Below, in pieces: positions 35,246 through 48,058 of a DNA stretch of 64,000 nt. The DNA comes from Phaseolus vulgaris (taxonomy: Eukaryota > Streptophyta > Magnoliopsida > Fabales > Fabaceae). Location: positions 36,591,843 to 36,655,842 of the forward strand of contig NC_023749.2 of assembly GCF_000499845.2 (NCBI RefSeq), given 5' to 3'. The notes beneath the pieces were generated by a model. It was not told the DNA's origin. It saw nothing but the letters and a program-made list of their open reading frames with translations, and did not search any database. Numbering within the stretch: the stretch's first letter is position 1; each line of letters begins with the position of its first letter. Made by a program: the position numbers and the translations under genes.

Positions 35246-36386
35246 CAACAATATAAATGGCTTTAAACTAGAGGGGGGTGAATTGTTTAAAGAGGGTTTT
35301 CGCAAACTTTTAAGCCTTGAAAGAAATTACTTTGAGAATACCTTGATTGAGAAATCAGTTTTTCAAAACACAAAGCTAAAAACACAACACCAGTAAAACA
35401 ATCGGTTGTTTCGCAGAAACAATCGGTTGTTTATACCAGTAAACAAATATCAAAACTAAATTTAAAGAGTTAGGGATAGAGAGAATGCACACAGATGTTT
35501 ATACTGGTTCACTCTAAACCCAGAGCTACATCCAGTCTTCTTAGAAACCACTGAGGAATTCCACTAAGCAATCAAACCTAGATCACTTACAACACAACCA
35601 AGAAAGTGACCTTGATCCCCTCAAGACACACACTTCTCTTGGCCAACGCACCAACACTAAGAATGCTGATCTTGATCCCTTCAAGAACACACAACACTTC
35701 TCAACAAAACACACAAATAAACTTGTTCAACAAAATACAAGGATTACACTTGTTACAGAAGCAAATATGAAATCAATACAAGCAGAAATCCTATCTCACA
35801 CTGTTTGATCAATCTCAATCTCTAAGCAATCTCCACTCTTTGAAAAACTCAAAAACTTGTGTTTAAAATCTTATTACTCAAATCTGTTTTTCTGAATATA
35901 TTCAAAGATATTGTTTGTTATCAAATCTTAACAAACTTATTCATTGCATTTAAAAGATTGGTCAAAGCATTAAAGAGTGGAGCGTAATCAGTTAAAACAT
36001 TTAAAGCTCAATCAAAGCTAAAATAGTTTTTCTGTTATGGTACCAAAACAAACAATCGGTTGTTTCTTCGAATCAATCGGTTGTTTTGGTTTTAATAGTT
36101 CAACCATTTGAAAAACAGTTTTCAATCTTTTTTAAAAACATCTAAGTATAAAACAATCGGTTGTTTCGACAAAACAATCAGTTGTTTTTCACTTATTTTG
36201 AAAAACACTTTTCTTTTAAAAGATTGAGAATGCCTATGCTTTGGATTCAATCAAGAGTGGATTACATAATCAATCTACCCCAGATCCTATCTAGGACAAC
36301 TCAGCAACAACAAGCACAGCCTAGTATTCAACATCCTTCAAAGGGTTTGGATTCTTCAAAGCTTGAACACCACTTGGTTCAACACA
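35246..36386 (-). mobile_element. LTR copy (family G), copy 1
   Basis: Similar along its length to the solo LTR at 51842-53083. Minus-strand start TGTGTTGAACCAAG abuts LINE sequence exactly at 36387. Contains several copies of AACAATCGGTTGTTTC. The left end is eroded (the expected TG is lost) and no target duplication is seen. The LINE sequence does not resume on the left, so a deletion accompanied or followed insertion. Confidence 0.65.
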
Positions 36387-38766
36387 TAACAGTCTGAACT
36401 TCAAGAAACGTAGAGAAAGAACCAATAAACTCCTCCATACTCCCACGAAAAATACGTCCACAAGTAGCAAGATCAGGATACCCCCTAGCAGCCCCATCAG
36501 TGTTAATTTTAACTCATCCTGGTGAAGGAAACTCCCATCTAATAGGAAGAGGACAAAGAACTTTACCACTACGAGGATTAGTACCAAAAAACTTAATCAC
36601 GTTGAAATCCAACATATCATTCTTCATTGAAGCTTTAGACGAATTTTCCACTAGACAAGTTAAATCTTTAATTACTGAAATAGTCCTAGAAACCTCAACC
36701 TTATCCTAAAATCTAGCATAATTCCTCATACGCCATATCATCAAAATAGCAAAAGTTATCATAGCAAGCTTAATCAATTTAGCCAAAGGACTACCATAAC
36801 TCTTAATAAAAGAAAGAAGATCATCCTTATTAGAGAAAAGAGAAGTAAGAAAAATCTGTCGAACCCAACTCAAAAAATAAATGCTGAATAGATTCCTCAT
36901 GCTTTTCACAAAGCATACACATAAAACATATATACAAACCTTTATTTTGAATATGTTGATCTGTAGGAAGCCGCCTATGAAAAACTTTCCAGGGTACTAA
37001 AGTTTTGGAAGGCGGAATAGATGAAGACCAAATGAATTTACCCAAACCACAGGAAACTTCTGATTCTAAGAAAAAATCCTAGCCAATTTAAGAATGAAAC
37101 GACCAGACTCATCTAGAATCCAATTAGGAATATCATGTTCCTCCCTAACCATAATATGATTAAAAAAATGAGGCATTTGCGGTAAAGATAAGGGAATATT
37201 CCAATCACAACTTGTCCAAAACTGAGAGACTGTATCCGGAATGCTAGCACCATCAGATTACCCTACAATATTTGCTAAAGAAGTAGTATAACACCATTTA
37301 TCATTTCCATAAATTAATAATAGAACATGTACCAACAGTCTAAGAAGTATAATCAATTATAGTAAAATAAAACTTCTTAATTCCAAGCTACAGAGATGAG
37401 GATCTATAAACCATTCTAAACTCGTCTTTTGATTTAAGAAACCTACTTTTAAGAGAAAAAACCAAGGCTTGTTGCTATAAGCAAAGTTCCAAGCAAGCTT
37501 AAGAAGATATGCATTATTTTCATGATGAAGATGAATAATCTTCAAACCTCCATTCTCAAGAGGAGAGAACAAATCGTATCCCATTTCACGGTGACTATGT
37601 GATGTGAGTTGATTTTAGATTGCACATTTTAAAGGTTTCGCTTTTGTTTAGATTTGGATTTTAGCAATTTAAAGGTGCGAACCCTAAGAAGATCCCCACT
37701 GGACACGAACTTAACCAAGTGGTTAAGTAAGTGTGAAGGTTCACTTGACAAGGACAAAGAGAAAAACACAATAATATGGTGACAATGATGCAAAGGTGCG
37801 AAATTGAAGAGAACATGAAAAAGGAAATGAAACAAGACTAAAATGATAAAGAATGACCGAATGGAAGGAACATTAAAGAACATGAAATGAAAATGGATAA
37901 TGGAACGAATAAAGAAGGAAAAAGATGAAGAGATGAAAATAACTTATGGATGAGAAAGGGAATTCACGCCACTTGGAGCAAAGGGACTCCAAGATGAGTG
38001 ATGCAAGCGTCACCATTTGAGATGTCACTCACTCAATATAAGACTCAGAGTTGCAACTTAGGATACTACCCACCCAAGATAAGACCCAGATAGAAAGGAT
38101 TACTCAGAATCTCAATTCCCTCAAACAGAGTTTCTTTACTTAAAATTTCAATGTGTAAATACATGGAGGAAGGCATCATTTAATAGGAAGGAGTAACTTG
38201 GAGGGCAAGATGAGTGAGAGGTAGAAAAGGAAGGGGAGAGGGGCTGCCTAGGGTGTTGACCATGGTCTAAACCATCCCTTGGGCATAACTTCTAGAAGTT
38301 AGGGTTATATTCTACCCCTAATGGACTAGGCACAAGCTAAAGTGATAAATACACCCCCCTTATTATGCTAAATGAACCTACTCTAGCCTATTATACTATT
38401 TGGACCCGAAAAGTGAGCCCAAATTATTTACAACATGTTTTTACTTTTAAGAAGACCAGAAGAAAGAATAGTTGATGTTCTGGTGTATGCGCGTTCTTCT
38501 TCTGGTAAGGTCTGTCAGATCTTTGGTGGGGCCTTGACTTGATTGCTGAGATGACTGCTGACTGTGTGAATTGTCTCTTGAATCCTTGGTCATCTGTTTG
38601 TCTTCTTGGATTATATCACTATGCCTTTTTTCAGAATATCACCAGTCCAAATAAAATTTAGACACCACTGCTTAACTTGGTTAAGAAGTGAAATAAGGCA
38701 TTTATACATATTAAAGTTATAAGCTAGAAATCCAATAATCACCGTATTGACCAACTGAATCTGACA
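36387..38766 (-). mobile_element. LINE fragment, copy 2b (with embedded solo LTR)
   Basis: Minus-strand match to the LINE at 57.5-63.8 kb, covering its segment about 61945-63330: ENGGLKIIHLHHENNAYLLK (37580-37500), then KHEESIQHLFFE (about 36890), then RNase H start sequence near 36500. Interrupted at 37600-38618 by a solo LTR; sequence resumes at 38624 with bases matching about 61945-62090 of the other copy. Stops and shifts abound. The 5' end joins repeat R1 at about 38766. Confidence 0.82.
37600..38618 (-). mobile_element. Solo LTR (family H), 1019 bp, inside LINE copy 2b
   Basis: Begins TGATGTGAGTTG and ends GGATTATATCA, flanked by a perfect duplication CTATG (37595-37599 and 38619-38623). 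The LINE copy at 61.9-62.3 kb shows the uninterrupted sequence, which confirms both borders. Strand is inferred from terminal composition only. Confidence 0.88.
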
Positions 38767-38771
38767 CACAA

Positions 38772-39090
38772 GGAGGAAACGTGTCTCCAATGTAAAAAAT
38801 GCTAAATTACCTATTTTGTTTTTACATTAAGAGTCAAAAGTCAATTTTTTTTAATAGTTTTTTAAAAAAGTCATTTTTTTCTTAAATTTTTATAGTAAGC
38901 AATTTGATCCCTTATATTAAATTGACATGAACGATGTTAAGTGGTAATGATGTGAAACAAAATAACATTATTATGCACACATAAACTATGCAGTTAGATA
39001 CACATCATACATATGCAACTTTTTTATGTGAAAAATCTGTGTTTTTGGATGAACTTTTAAGGAGAACAAAATTAGAAAAATAAGATTAAG
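38772..39090 (+). repeat. Dispersed repeat R1, copy 2
   Basis: Same orientation as copy 1 at 21398-21716, beginning GGAGGAAACGTGTCTCCAAT. Non-coding. It may be a transposon fragment or a trace of the duplication that produced the two TPS genes. Confidence 0.75.
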
Positions 39091-39449
39091 AGTTGTAAGG
39101 CAAAAAATATTGCATCTACATTTTACAGTATTTTATGAAGGGTTAGATTTTCCAAAATTTGCTTCCTAATCCTCAACTCCCTTATCTTCAACCCAAATAT
39201 TTTATTTTAATAGCCATCAATCTAGTTAAACACAAGTTAGTTTGATTTATAAAGACATTTTTTTTTGTGCTTCATCTTTTTAATTAACATCCTAGGCCTA
39301 CCAAGAAGTGGTCTTTGAATTATGAGAGAGAGGGTTGAGAGTGGGAATATGAAAGAAAGAGGTCTAAAAAGTATTTGTATTAATTAACAATAATTTTAAA
39401 TTTTCAAAATAATTAAATTGTCATTAAAAATTTAGTATCAATAGGATGG

Positions 39450-39626
39450 GTTTACCTCATAGCTACCTTCTTACATCATGCTTTGTTGTAAGAAGACAAC
39501 ATAATTAAATAGTCGCCCTCTTAAAAAAATTTAATTTAAAAAATGTCACCACGTTTTGAGGGACAGCGTCTGACCGTAAAAACGTCTTAAATGTAATGTC
39601 GAAATAAGTCATTTTTACACTAGTGA
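39450..39626. mobile_element. CACTA right-end fragment related to CACTA-2
   Basis: GACAGCGTCTGACCGTAAAA and the terminal ACACTAGTG match the CACTA-2 right end at 30300-30473. No matching left terminus is found nearby, so it is a truncated relative. Confidence 0.65.
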
Positions 39627-42082
39627 TTATCATATAAATACTAAACAACTCACATTATATTTAATTGAATTATACAAGTTCATGAAAAAGGTATTTAGTT
39701 CTTAAAGTTGTTACTCATATGGATTATTATATGAAATAAATACAATTAATATTTTAATATAATAGCTATTTAAAATTTTGTGAATTTTGCAAGTTAAGTG
39801 ATAAGAATAGGAATTATGTATGATATTTGTACTTGGTTGCTTATTTCTGTTCTGGAGGGTTTAAACTCATTTTTAAGTTGGTATGTACGTTAAAAAATTA
39901 AATTTGAATTTTAAACCTGTATATAAGGGATGAGGTATTCTTAAAAGTTATTATTTAATTTATTTTACATATTTTTAATAAAAAGAATTCTATGTAAACC
40001 AATTTATTAGTTTAAAAATGTGTTGTTTTCTTATAGTCAATGATAAAGAAGTTGTTTATTTGAATTCTCATAATCTCTAGGATAGGCAATGAGTTATGAA
40101 TGAGTTAGGACTTGTAAGTAAACTTTACAACCACGAGTATTACAAAACAATTTAACCACGAGTATTAGAAAAAAATTTAAGTATTTTATAATAATCACTA
40201 TTAAAAAATTGTTAAATAAAAATTAATTTTAAAAATAAAAAATAAAAAATATTATATTAATTAAATTAGATATTGTTTTATAAATTAAAAAAGTTATTAA
40301 TATTTATAATAGTTTATAAATTTATAAACTAATTTTTAAATTGATAGTTAATTAATTAATATCTAATTAGTTACGAAGATTTTAATTACCAATTTTAATA
40401 ATTAGTATTTTTTAATAATAATTTTATTATATTTATCTAATAAAATTAAAAATAAATAAAATTTTAAAATAATATAATAATATTATTGGTTGTCAAATGA
40501 AAATATAAAAATATTAGAGTCTCTGCCAGGGTCACCACTTCAATTATTTGTGAGCTAGTGAATGATATTTGTTATGAGTATAAGGGACATTAGACAAATA
40601 AAGGAGTCAAGTCATTGATGTATATATTTGTCTGCATTTCGCATGTACTTTTTCAACATACACTATAAATCCATGCGAAAGAAACGTGTTTCCTACCAAA
40701 ATAGTGCAGACCATTAAATTTATAGATATTTGAAGATAAAATTCTTAATTTCTAATTTCTTTCTTTAATTATCAACAGTTTCGTGTCAACCTTATTTTCA
40801 AATTGCTGATAAGAAAAAAACATTATTTTCAAATATGAATATATTATAAATTATATCACGTTAATTTTTATTAAGTTTCATATGGTTCACGTGGTAGAAT
40901 TAAAATAGACATAAATATGGAGTTAAAATTAATGAAAAATGGGAAAAAATATTCACGGTAAAATAGTGGAGATCAATAAAAGGTTTAGATATATTATAAA
41001 ATTACACTAAATTTATGGATATTCATAAATAAAATTTTAAATACTAATTTATTCCCATCTTTTTCATCATAACCTGAAATATTTTTTTTTTATATTTTTC
41101 ATAACTAATGGTTCGTAGGATTGAAAAAGATATAAAATATAAAATTAAGTAAAAAATAAAAATAATATTTAGTAGGGTGAAAATAGTCGAAACCAACAAG
41201 AGGTGTAAATATAAAAGTTTTCTTCCTCAAAATAAATATACTTTTATAGTTAATGTCAGAGAAATATGGAAATGTGAAAAATTCATAGTTGTTTAAATTT
41301 GTTATAGCTTGATTTGAAAAAGTTTAAACTTTTAAAAAGTGTTTAAGTACTTTATTTAAATTATGAAAGTTGAGATAAATTTTTCGATTCGAAATTAATA
41401 ATTTTATTAATTTCAAATTGTTATAAATATTTTATTGAATTTTTAAATTTATAAAAGGTTTATAATATTTATTAGTTTAAATTAATTAGTAATTTAAAAT
41501 ATGCTAATTTATTTAAAATTGTAAATTCTTTTGAATTTTATACTTTAAAAAAACATTAGAAATATTTTTTTTTAAACTATATAGCTAAATGAAGATTTAG
41601 TAACTTAATTATTTAAAAGCTGCTATAAATTCCCTTTTAAAATTTTATAAAGATATCTATTGAAAATGTGAGCAATTAGCATTTAATAATTTAAACAGCT
41701 GTTGTAAATTTCTTAAACTTCTTTAAAGCTTTCTATAAAAGTTATATTATTAAAACAATAAAAAATTATGAAAGTAAATACTCTTTTCTTTCATTAGGGC
41801 GGTTTAATGCAAAATGTGAATCTAATTGGATTTTTGGAATTTAGGATTCCTTTCTTTTATCTTTTGACAGTTATATATCGAAAAAGTTATTTTTGTTTGT
41901 CTTCTATTCGTCTAGTTTATTTTTATTTACAATATATATTATTGTAACTTTTTCATTGGATAAATGCTTAGTGGTCACAGTTTGCATAATTTTCTGTGCC
42001 ACAAATCTGAACGTATTCCGTTGCATGGTCCATAACTGAGGCTGCTTTTATGTCACTACCTTCTCCAAATCACTTTGGTTTC
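39627..42082. other. TPS-2 upstream region
   Basis: AT-rich, no gene. About 40190-40480 resembles the MITE family. About 41058-41880 is duplicated downstream of TPS-2 at 49034-50600. Diverged internal repeats around TGGTTC(A/G)(C/T)(G/A)TGG occur at about 40880 and 41108. Confidence 0.55.
41058..41880 (+). repeat. TPS-2 upstream block, duplicated downstream
   Basis: Collinear with 49034-50600, for example TAATGGTTCGTAGGATTGAA in both, once the 781-bp solo LTR in the downstream copy is ignored. It ends about 290 bp before the TPS-2 ATG, so it probably includes promoter-proximal DNA. Confidence 0.85.
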
Positions 42083-42090
42083 TTATAAAT
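42083..42090 (+). promoter_or_regulatory. Putative TATA box of TPS-2
   Basis: TTATAAAT 76 bp upstream of ATG 42166, matching the spacing at TPS-1. Confidence 0.45.
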
Positions 42091-45000
42091 GTAAGAGGTT
42101 GGGTTGTTAAGAGATACACCTCCTTTTCACCAAAAAGTCACTTACATCATACTACGCAACAAACCATGGCTAGCGGAAGCTTATCACTTCCAACTTCTGC
42201 CAATGGTGCAAAACCTCCCTTCACTCGACCCACTGCAGATTTTCATCCTTCCGTTTGGGGCGATCGTTTTCTTTCCTACGTTCCTACTTCTGCTGTATGT
42301 CATTTTTCATTTTCAATCTCTTTAGCTAAGATGTTACATTTTCATGTATTTAACATTTAATCTACTTCATGCAGGAAGAAAGTGATAGTCACATTCAACA
42401 AGCTAAACTATTAAAAGAGGACGTGAGGAAGACCCTTGTCTCACCTATTGATCATAACAATTTCTCTTTTAAATTGAACTTCATTGATTCTGTCCAACGT
42501 TTGGGTGTCTCTTACCATTTTGAGCACGAAATTGACACTCTTCTATGTCAAATTTATGACATTTCAACAAAGGACAATAATATCATAGCTCATAGCGATC
42601 ATCTTTACCAAACGGCTCTACTCTTTAGGTTGCTTAGACAACATGGATACCGCATATCTTCAAGTATGTGTTCATCAACTTTTAACCAATTTCTTTTTCA
42701 AAAACAATAACTTCTTCTGTGATGCTATTAAATTTATTCTGATTTTGCTCTTTGGGCTACTTTGGTACTAGTTGCATTGCATCATCACATCATCGAGTCA
42801 ACTATATACAAACAAGTCTAAACAAATTTAAATACTTTGTTCGAATCAAATTTTGAGCTTTTCTTTGCATAGATGAATCAGAAATAAGTTATTCAAGTTC
42901 AAGTTGGTTTGCAACATACCAGACCATGAAGTAGGATTTATATATGCATTTTTTTAAATAAAGAAAAACAAAAATAGAAAAACTTATAAACTATAATAAT
43001 TTTGGCTACAAATCTAACTATTGAAAAAACGTGGTTTCGAGGAGATAAACTAGTGGAATAAAATAATGAGTTTCGTACCTAAAATAAGGATGAAGTTAAA
43101 TATGTAAGAGAAACAAAAAATACACTCACTATATCATTTATTATTACTTTAGGCTGCTGTAGGTGAAAAATACAATAATTTTATAAATGTAACTTATGAA
43201 TCATCTTACACTATATTTTTTGGGTCATAATTTTTTAAATTACATTTTTGTGATGTTACTTTTAAAAAAAATAAACTACATTAAAAAGTGTGACTTAGAG
43301 TAATAAAAATATGACATTTAATTATGGGTGTTTTAAATCATATTTAATTAAAGTTGTCTTTAATATATGGAACGATTTTAAAACGTGGTTACTTTAATTC
43401 ACATTTTCTAAATTGTAACATTTTTTTTTTGCCTTAGGCAATATTAAACTTACCCACGAGGATATAAGTGTTTTCGAAACAAGAAAAGACAACACCTTTT
43501 ATAAGTGTGTACATATGAACTACTAAAGACCACAACTTCTAAACTATTTATATTTAAGCCTCAATTTTAAGGTGTTGTCTTTAAAAATGAATAAACTACA
43601 TTAGAGTAAGGGAAACCTACAGCAATAAAAATGTGGTCTTTTCTCAACTATAGAAATGAAAAGACAACATTTTTATAAATATGATGAATATTATGGATCA
43701 CGGGGTATGGTCCCACTCTTGATCATGAGCTCTAGCCCTTGGTTACAATTCTCTTATCTCTCACTCTCAATGTGTTTCGATAGTGGAATATTATTAATCA
43801 CAGGTACATTTCATCAATTTTTGTTAATATTATTAATATCAATAAATATATTATTAATACAATATCATTATTATTATTATATTATTATGGTTATGATTAT
43901 GATTACAAAATTTGTTTGGTGTAGATTTTGAAAAAATTAAAGGAAACACAAAAAATACATCGATTTGTGCATATTTTTCAGGTATCAAAATTTTCTAAGG
44001 TTGGGTTTAATTTCCTTTAAATTATGCAACACTTATTATTTGTAAAAAAAAATCACTTTTAAGGTTGGGTTTATAGGATGACTCAAACCAAGTTATGCAA
44101 ATAGCTTGATATTAATTTATGTAAGTCAATTGTGTGGTAGTATCCTTATAATAGTTATATAATTAAATATATACCTTGAAATTAACATATGTTTATAAAT
44201 TAAACAGGTGTATTTTGCAAATTTCAAGATCAAACTGGAAAGTTTAAAGAAAGTTTAGCTGATGATATTAAAGGAATGTTAAGTTTGTTTGAAGCTGCAG
44301 GACTAAGATGTCATGGAGAAGATATGCTGGAAGAAGCACATAAGTTCAGTTTCGAGCAGTTAATGAAGTTTATAACCACCCAATTAAGTTGTTCTCATGG
44401 GGCACGAGTGCAACATAACTTAAAACAATCACTTCGCAGAGGTTTGCCTAGGTTGGAGGCGACATATTATATGTCTTTCTATGAAGAAGATCCATCTCAT
44501 GATGAAAAATTGTTAGCATTTGCAAAATTAGATTTTAATATATTGCAAGATCTACATTTGAAAGAAGTCAGCAGTATAACCAAGTAATATCTTCCTCACA
44601 CATATTTACCTTTCGTTGCATAAATCAATGAATATTAGTTAAAGATTTTTGTTATTGTCTTTGGAATCTTAGTGCTATTTTTTGTGATGCAGATGGTGGA
44701 TTAAGGATTTAAATTTCTCAACCAATTTACCTTTTACTCGAGATAGGATCGTAGAATGTTGTTTTTGGATTTTGGGGGTCTACTTTGAGCCACAATATTC
44801 TAGATGGATAGTAACAAAAGTAATAGCTCTAGCTTCCACCATTGATGACCTCTATGATGCTTATGGAACCATTGATGAACTTGAGCTTTTCACAAGTGCA
44901 ATTGAGAGGTTAGGCACATCAAAATGACATATATATATCATTAGCCCAATTCTTCCAATATATCAAAGATAATTTTTTCAAGACTAGCAGGTGGGATATT

Positions 45001-45454
45001 TGTTGCTTGGTTGATCTCCCAAAATACATGCAATTATGCTATAGGGAAATTTTGGATGTTTTTGAAGAAATTGAGCAAGAGATGAGAAAGCAAGGAAAAG
45101 TATATTTCATGAAGTATGCCAAAAAAGAGGTAATTATAGTTTCATTAAATTTTTTTCTTATTCTTTATTCAACTAATACTAATTAGTTAAATAAAATTTT
45201 CTTTCCTATTTTTTATTTCTATATTTGCATAAAAAAATATAAACTGAATATTTTTTTTCTAGCTAATTTGGACTCTGGGAGTACAGAAAATAGATATTTT
45301 TTTTTTTTATGTACAATTAGATGTGTAAAAACATCATTTTTCATCTTAAAACATCATAAATTCTATTTAATGACCAAATAAGGAATTTGGATTTACTATT
45401 AATATAGGCAATTGCCAAAATATGCATATGATTCAATCTAGTCAAGACTCCATG

Positions 45455-45457
<3 letters not shown>

Positions 45458-45495
<38 letters not shown>
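45458..45495. repeat. (AT)19 microsatellite in TPS-2 intron 5
   Basis: 38 bp of pure AT dinucleotides, likely polymorphic. Confidence 0.95.
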
Positions 45496-45500
<5 letters not shown>

Positions 45501-45623
45501 TGAATAAATTCTAACTATTAAACTTTAGACAACATATTTATAAAAAAATATATTCTTTGTATTCTAAATAATTGTGATATGACTTGATTGTAAAACCATT
45601 AACCAAACATTTAATTTAACATA

Positions 45624-46769
45624 TGTTTCGGCCTCAAGTTCGTTGAAATAGTATTGTTGGAGTCAATCACCGGAGGTATTGTTCACTTTGGATTATGAAA
45701 CTTCGTCATGGTTTTGTCCTTAAAAAGTACCTTCGTGGGTTAAGGGAGGAAGATGTATTTAAACTGCCTTTGGCCTCGACTTCTAAGCGATGTGGGACTA
45801 TTAGGTGTACCGAAACAAGCCCCTAGTCAAGGGCTAAGGGAATGAGTGTTCGTTTTTTGAACTATTTTTCCATTCCCTTGGGGAACAAGAGTTCGTCTTT
45901 GAAACCTCGTTTCGTTCCCACAGACGCCGCCAATGTTATTCTCGGTGAACGGGTCAAACGATCTTAGGGCTTGTATATTCACAGGACCCTTATGGAGGAG
46001 GGAGAACTTTAAAGGGAATCTATTGTTGGCACGATTGAGTAACTTGGGAGAGTGTTTGAGCTCTATCTATGGTTTTAGAAGAATGTTGTTGATTAGGACT
46101 AGGCGTGTGTGAAACCTGTTGATGCTCATTTTGCTGAATTGGCTAAGTCTCATCCTCCTGCTCAGCAGTTGGTTGATGCTCAGACCTTTGAACAATCTGA
46201 GTTTGCATCTCGTAGTTTTGCCTCCGCCATGAAGTTTCTCCCAACTCCACGGGAATCATAATGTTCTATCTGTAAGTTAAACATAAAGGTGTTTCCTTTG
46301 TCGAAGACTGAGGTGGACAATGATATCCTTGTAAGATGTTGAGATCTCTTGCTTGACTGAGCTTTTTCTTAAGCTTGTTAAAAATGTCATTATTTGTTGT
46401 TTTAGACTAACCATTTGTTAATTGACCTTAGCGATGCTTTCTCAACGGACTTGAGGTTGGAACATTAGCACTGTCCGTGGGAACGAAACGAGGTTCCAAA
46501 GACGAACCCTTATTCGCTTAGCCTTCAACTAAGAGGAATTCGTTCCCTTTAGACCTCGACTAGGAGAGCTTGTTCTGATACACTCAATAGTCCCACATCG
46601 CTTAGGAGTCGAGGATAATGGTAGTTTATATACACCCTCCTCCCTTAGCCCACCGAGACGCCTTTTAAGGACAAAATCGTGACCGAGCACCGAACTCCAA
46701 AATGGACAATACCTCGAATGTAATGATTGACCCTAACGATGATATCTCAATGAATTTGAGGTCGAAACA
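45624..46769. mobile_element. Foldback/MULE-like element in TPS-2 intron 5
   Basis: Long terminal inverted repeats of about 330 bp: TGTTTCGGCCTCAAGTTCG at the left is mirrored by the right end, GAGGTCGAAACA. Both arms carry AAGCGATGTGGGACTATT (inverted) and CCTCGTTTCGTTCCCAC. A further direct copy of the terminal word is at about 46432-46467. A target duplication is not evident. The unique middle contains an open, coding-like stretch at about 46110-46258. Confidence 0.65.
46110..46258 (+). pseudogene. Coding-like fragment inside the foldback element
   Basis: One frame reads PVDAHFAELAKSHPPAQQL, then QTFEQSEFASRSFASAMKF and ends at TAA. No start codon or domain is recognised. It may be a piece of retrotransposon gag or a captured host gene. 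Confidence 0.35.
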
Positions 46770-47154
46770 ACACCTATTTCAAAAAACCTATATATTGAGA
46801 CACACAAAGTGTGACCTTTTTTTCTTACGTCCAATGAATAATGTGGAATATGTTTCTCAATATTATATATTTGTACTTTAATACTAGATGAAAAGACTAG
46901 TCCAAGCTCACATGGCTGAGGCAAGATGGTGTCATACCAACCACATTCCAACAATGGAGGAGTACATGGAAGTGAGAGGAATGTCAAGTGGTTACCCTTT
47001 ATTGATTACCTTATCTTTCCTAGGCATGGAAGATACAACAGAGGAGGTCCTTATATGGGCAATGAATGAACCAGTAATTATTGCAGCTTCTACAGCTATA
47101 TCTAGAATCATGGATGACATTGTTGGATACGAGGTACATTTTAGACACTAATTA

Positions 47155-47476
47155 TACTACAAGAAAATTATTAAATACAAACCAATTTTAGAGATTAAAA
47201 TTTTTATTGATATCTAAAGTAGTTTCTATTATTAATAAATTATTTTTAAATTGGTATTTAATTAGCTACCAGTTTTAGCTATCAATTACTTTAGATTCTA
47301 AATTTGGTAGCTAATTAAATACCAATTTAGAAACTAGTTTAATTTTTTTATTAATAATATAAACTACTTTAGATACCAATAACTTTTTTAGTCTCTAAAA
47401 TATCTAATTTAGTTAATATAGTAACTAATTATTTTTGTGTCTAAAATTGATTTTTATTTAATGATTTTTTTTAATG
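47155..47476. mobile_element. MITE in TPS-2 intron 6, 322 bp
   Basis: Starts TACTACAAGAAAATTATT and ends with the inverted counterpart GATTTTTTTTAATG, flanked by TTA on both sides (47152-47154, 47477-47479). Close relative of the MITE in TPS-1 intron 6. The CACTACAAGAAAA-like end and 3-bp duplication suggest a CACTA-derived MITE. Confidence 0.72.
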
Positions 47477-48058
47477 TTAATTTTTATTAATTTAACTAAA
47501 AAGAGAATGTGAGAAAGTTTTGTATGGGACTACCGATCAATACACCTAATTTTAAAAAATATGTCAAGAGGAAATAGTAATAATAGAATTTTAATTTGAG
47601 TTTATAACAATAAACATCTTATTTATCTTATATTAAGAGTTGGCAGTTTGAAAGAGGTAGACTTAATAATAATTTGGTTAAGACCATTAATAAATCCTAT
47701 ATGTTATGTTAAATATTGTTTTTGTTTGGATTCATTTTTATTTTTGCTATTTTTGTTTATGAAGTTTGAACAACAGAGAGAACATGTTGTTTCAAGCATT
47801 TACTGCTATATGAAGTAGCATAAAGTGTCAAGGGAATGTGCCATTGAAGAACTACAAAAGTTAGTTGAGAATGCTTGGAAGGACATAAATGATGCATGCT
47901 TAGCTCCTACTCAAGTACCAATGACTTTTCTTATGCGTGCAGTCAACTTTGCACGTGTGATCGACGTGCTTTACAAATATGAAGATAACTATACAAATGC
48001 AGGAGGGATAATGAAAGTTCATATTGAATCTTTATTAGTTAAAAAGATGTCCCTATAA

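Larger units (their letters stand above)
42166..48058 (+). pseudogene. TPS-2: terpene synthase, TPS-a type, stop codon in last exon
   Basis: Seven exons with the same phases as TPS-1: 42166-42294, 42375-42663, 44208-44583, 44693-44908, 44991-45129, 46888-47133, 47765-48058. RP-x8-W (RPTADFHPSVW), RDR 281-283, DDLYD 316-320 and DDIVGYEFE are all present. In exon 7 the frame meets TAG at 47816-47818 after 482 residues, where TPS-1 has CAA (Gln); beyond it the frame stays open for 80 more codons to TAA 48056-48058. The lost C-terminal helices close the active site, so the product should be inactive. Exon 4 is 6 nt shorter than in TPS-1, in YSRWIVTK before the DDxxD helix. Exon 7 uses acceptor TATGAAG, less usual than TPS-1's TATGTAG. 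Otherwise well conserved, so decay is recent. Confidence 0.88.

Noticed and set aside
45615..46778. 9-bp target duplication for the foldback element
   Set aside because: The flanks TTTAACATA and ACACCTATT do not match, so the superfamily (Mutator or other) stays open.
47816..47824. Programmed readthrough of the TPS-2 TAG
   Set aside because: The following bases CATAAA do not match the CARYYA context known for plant viral readthrough, and terpene synthases are not known to use it.
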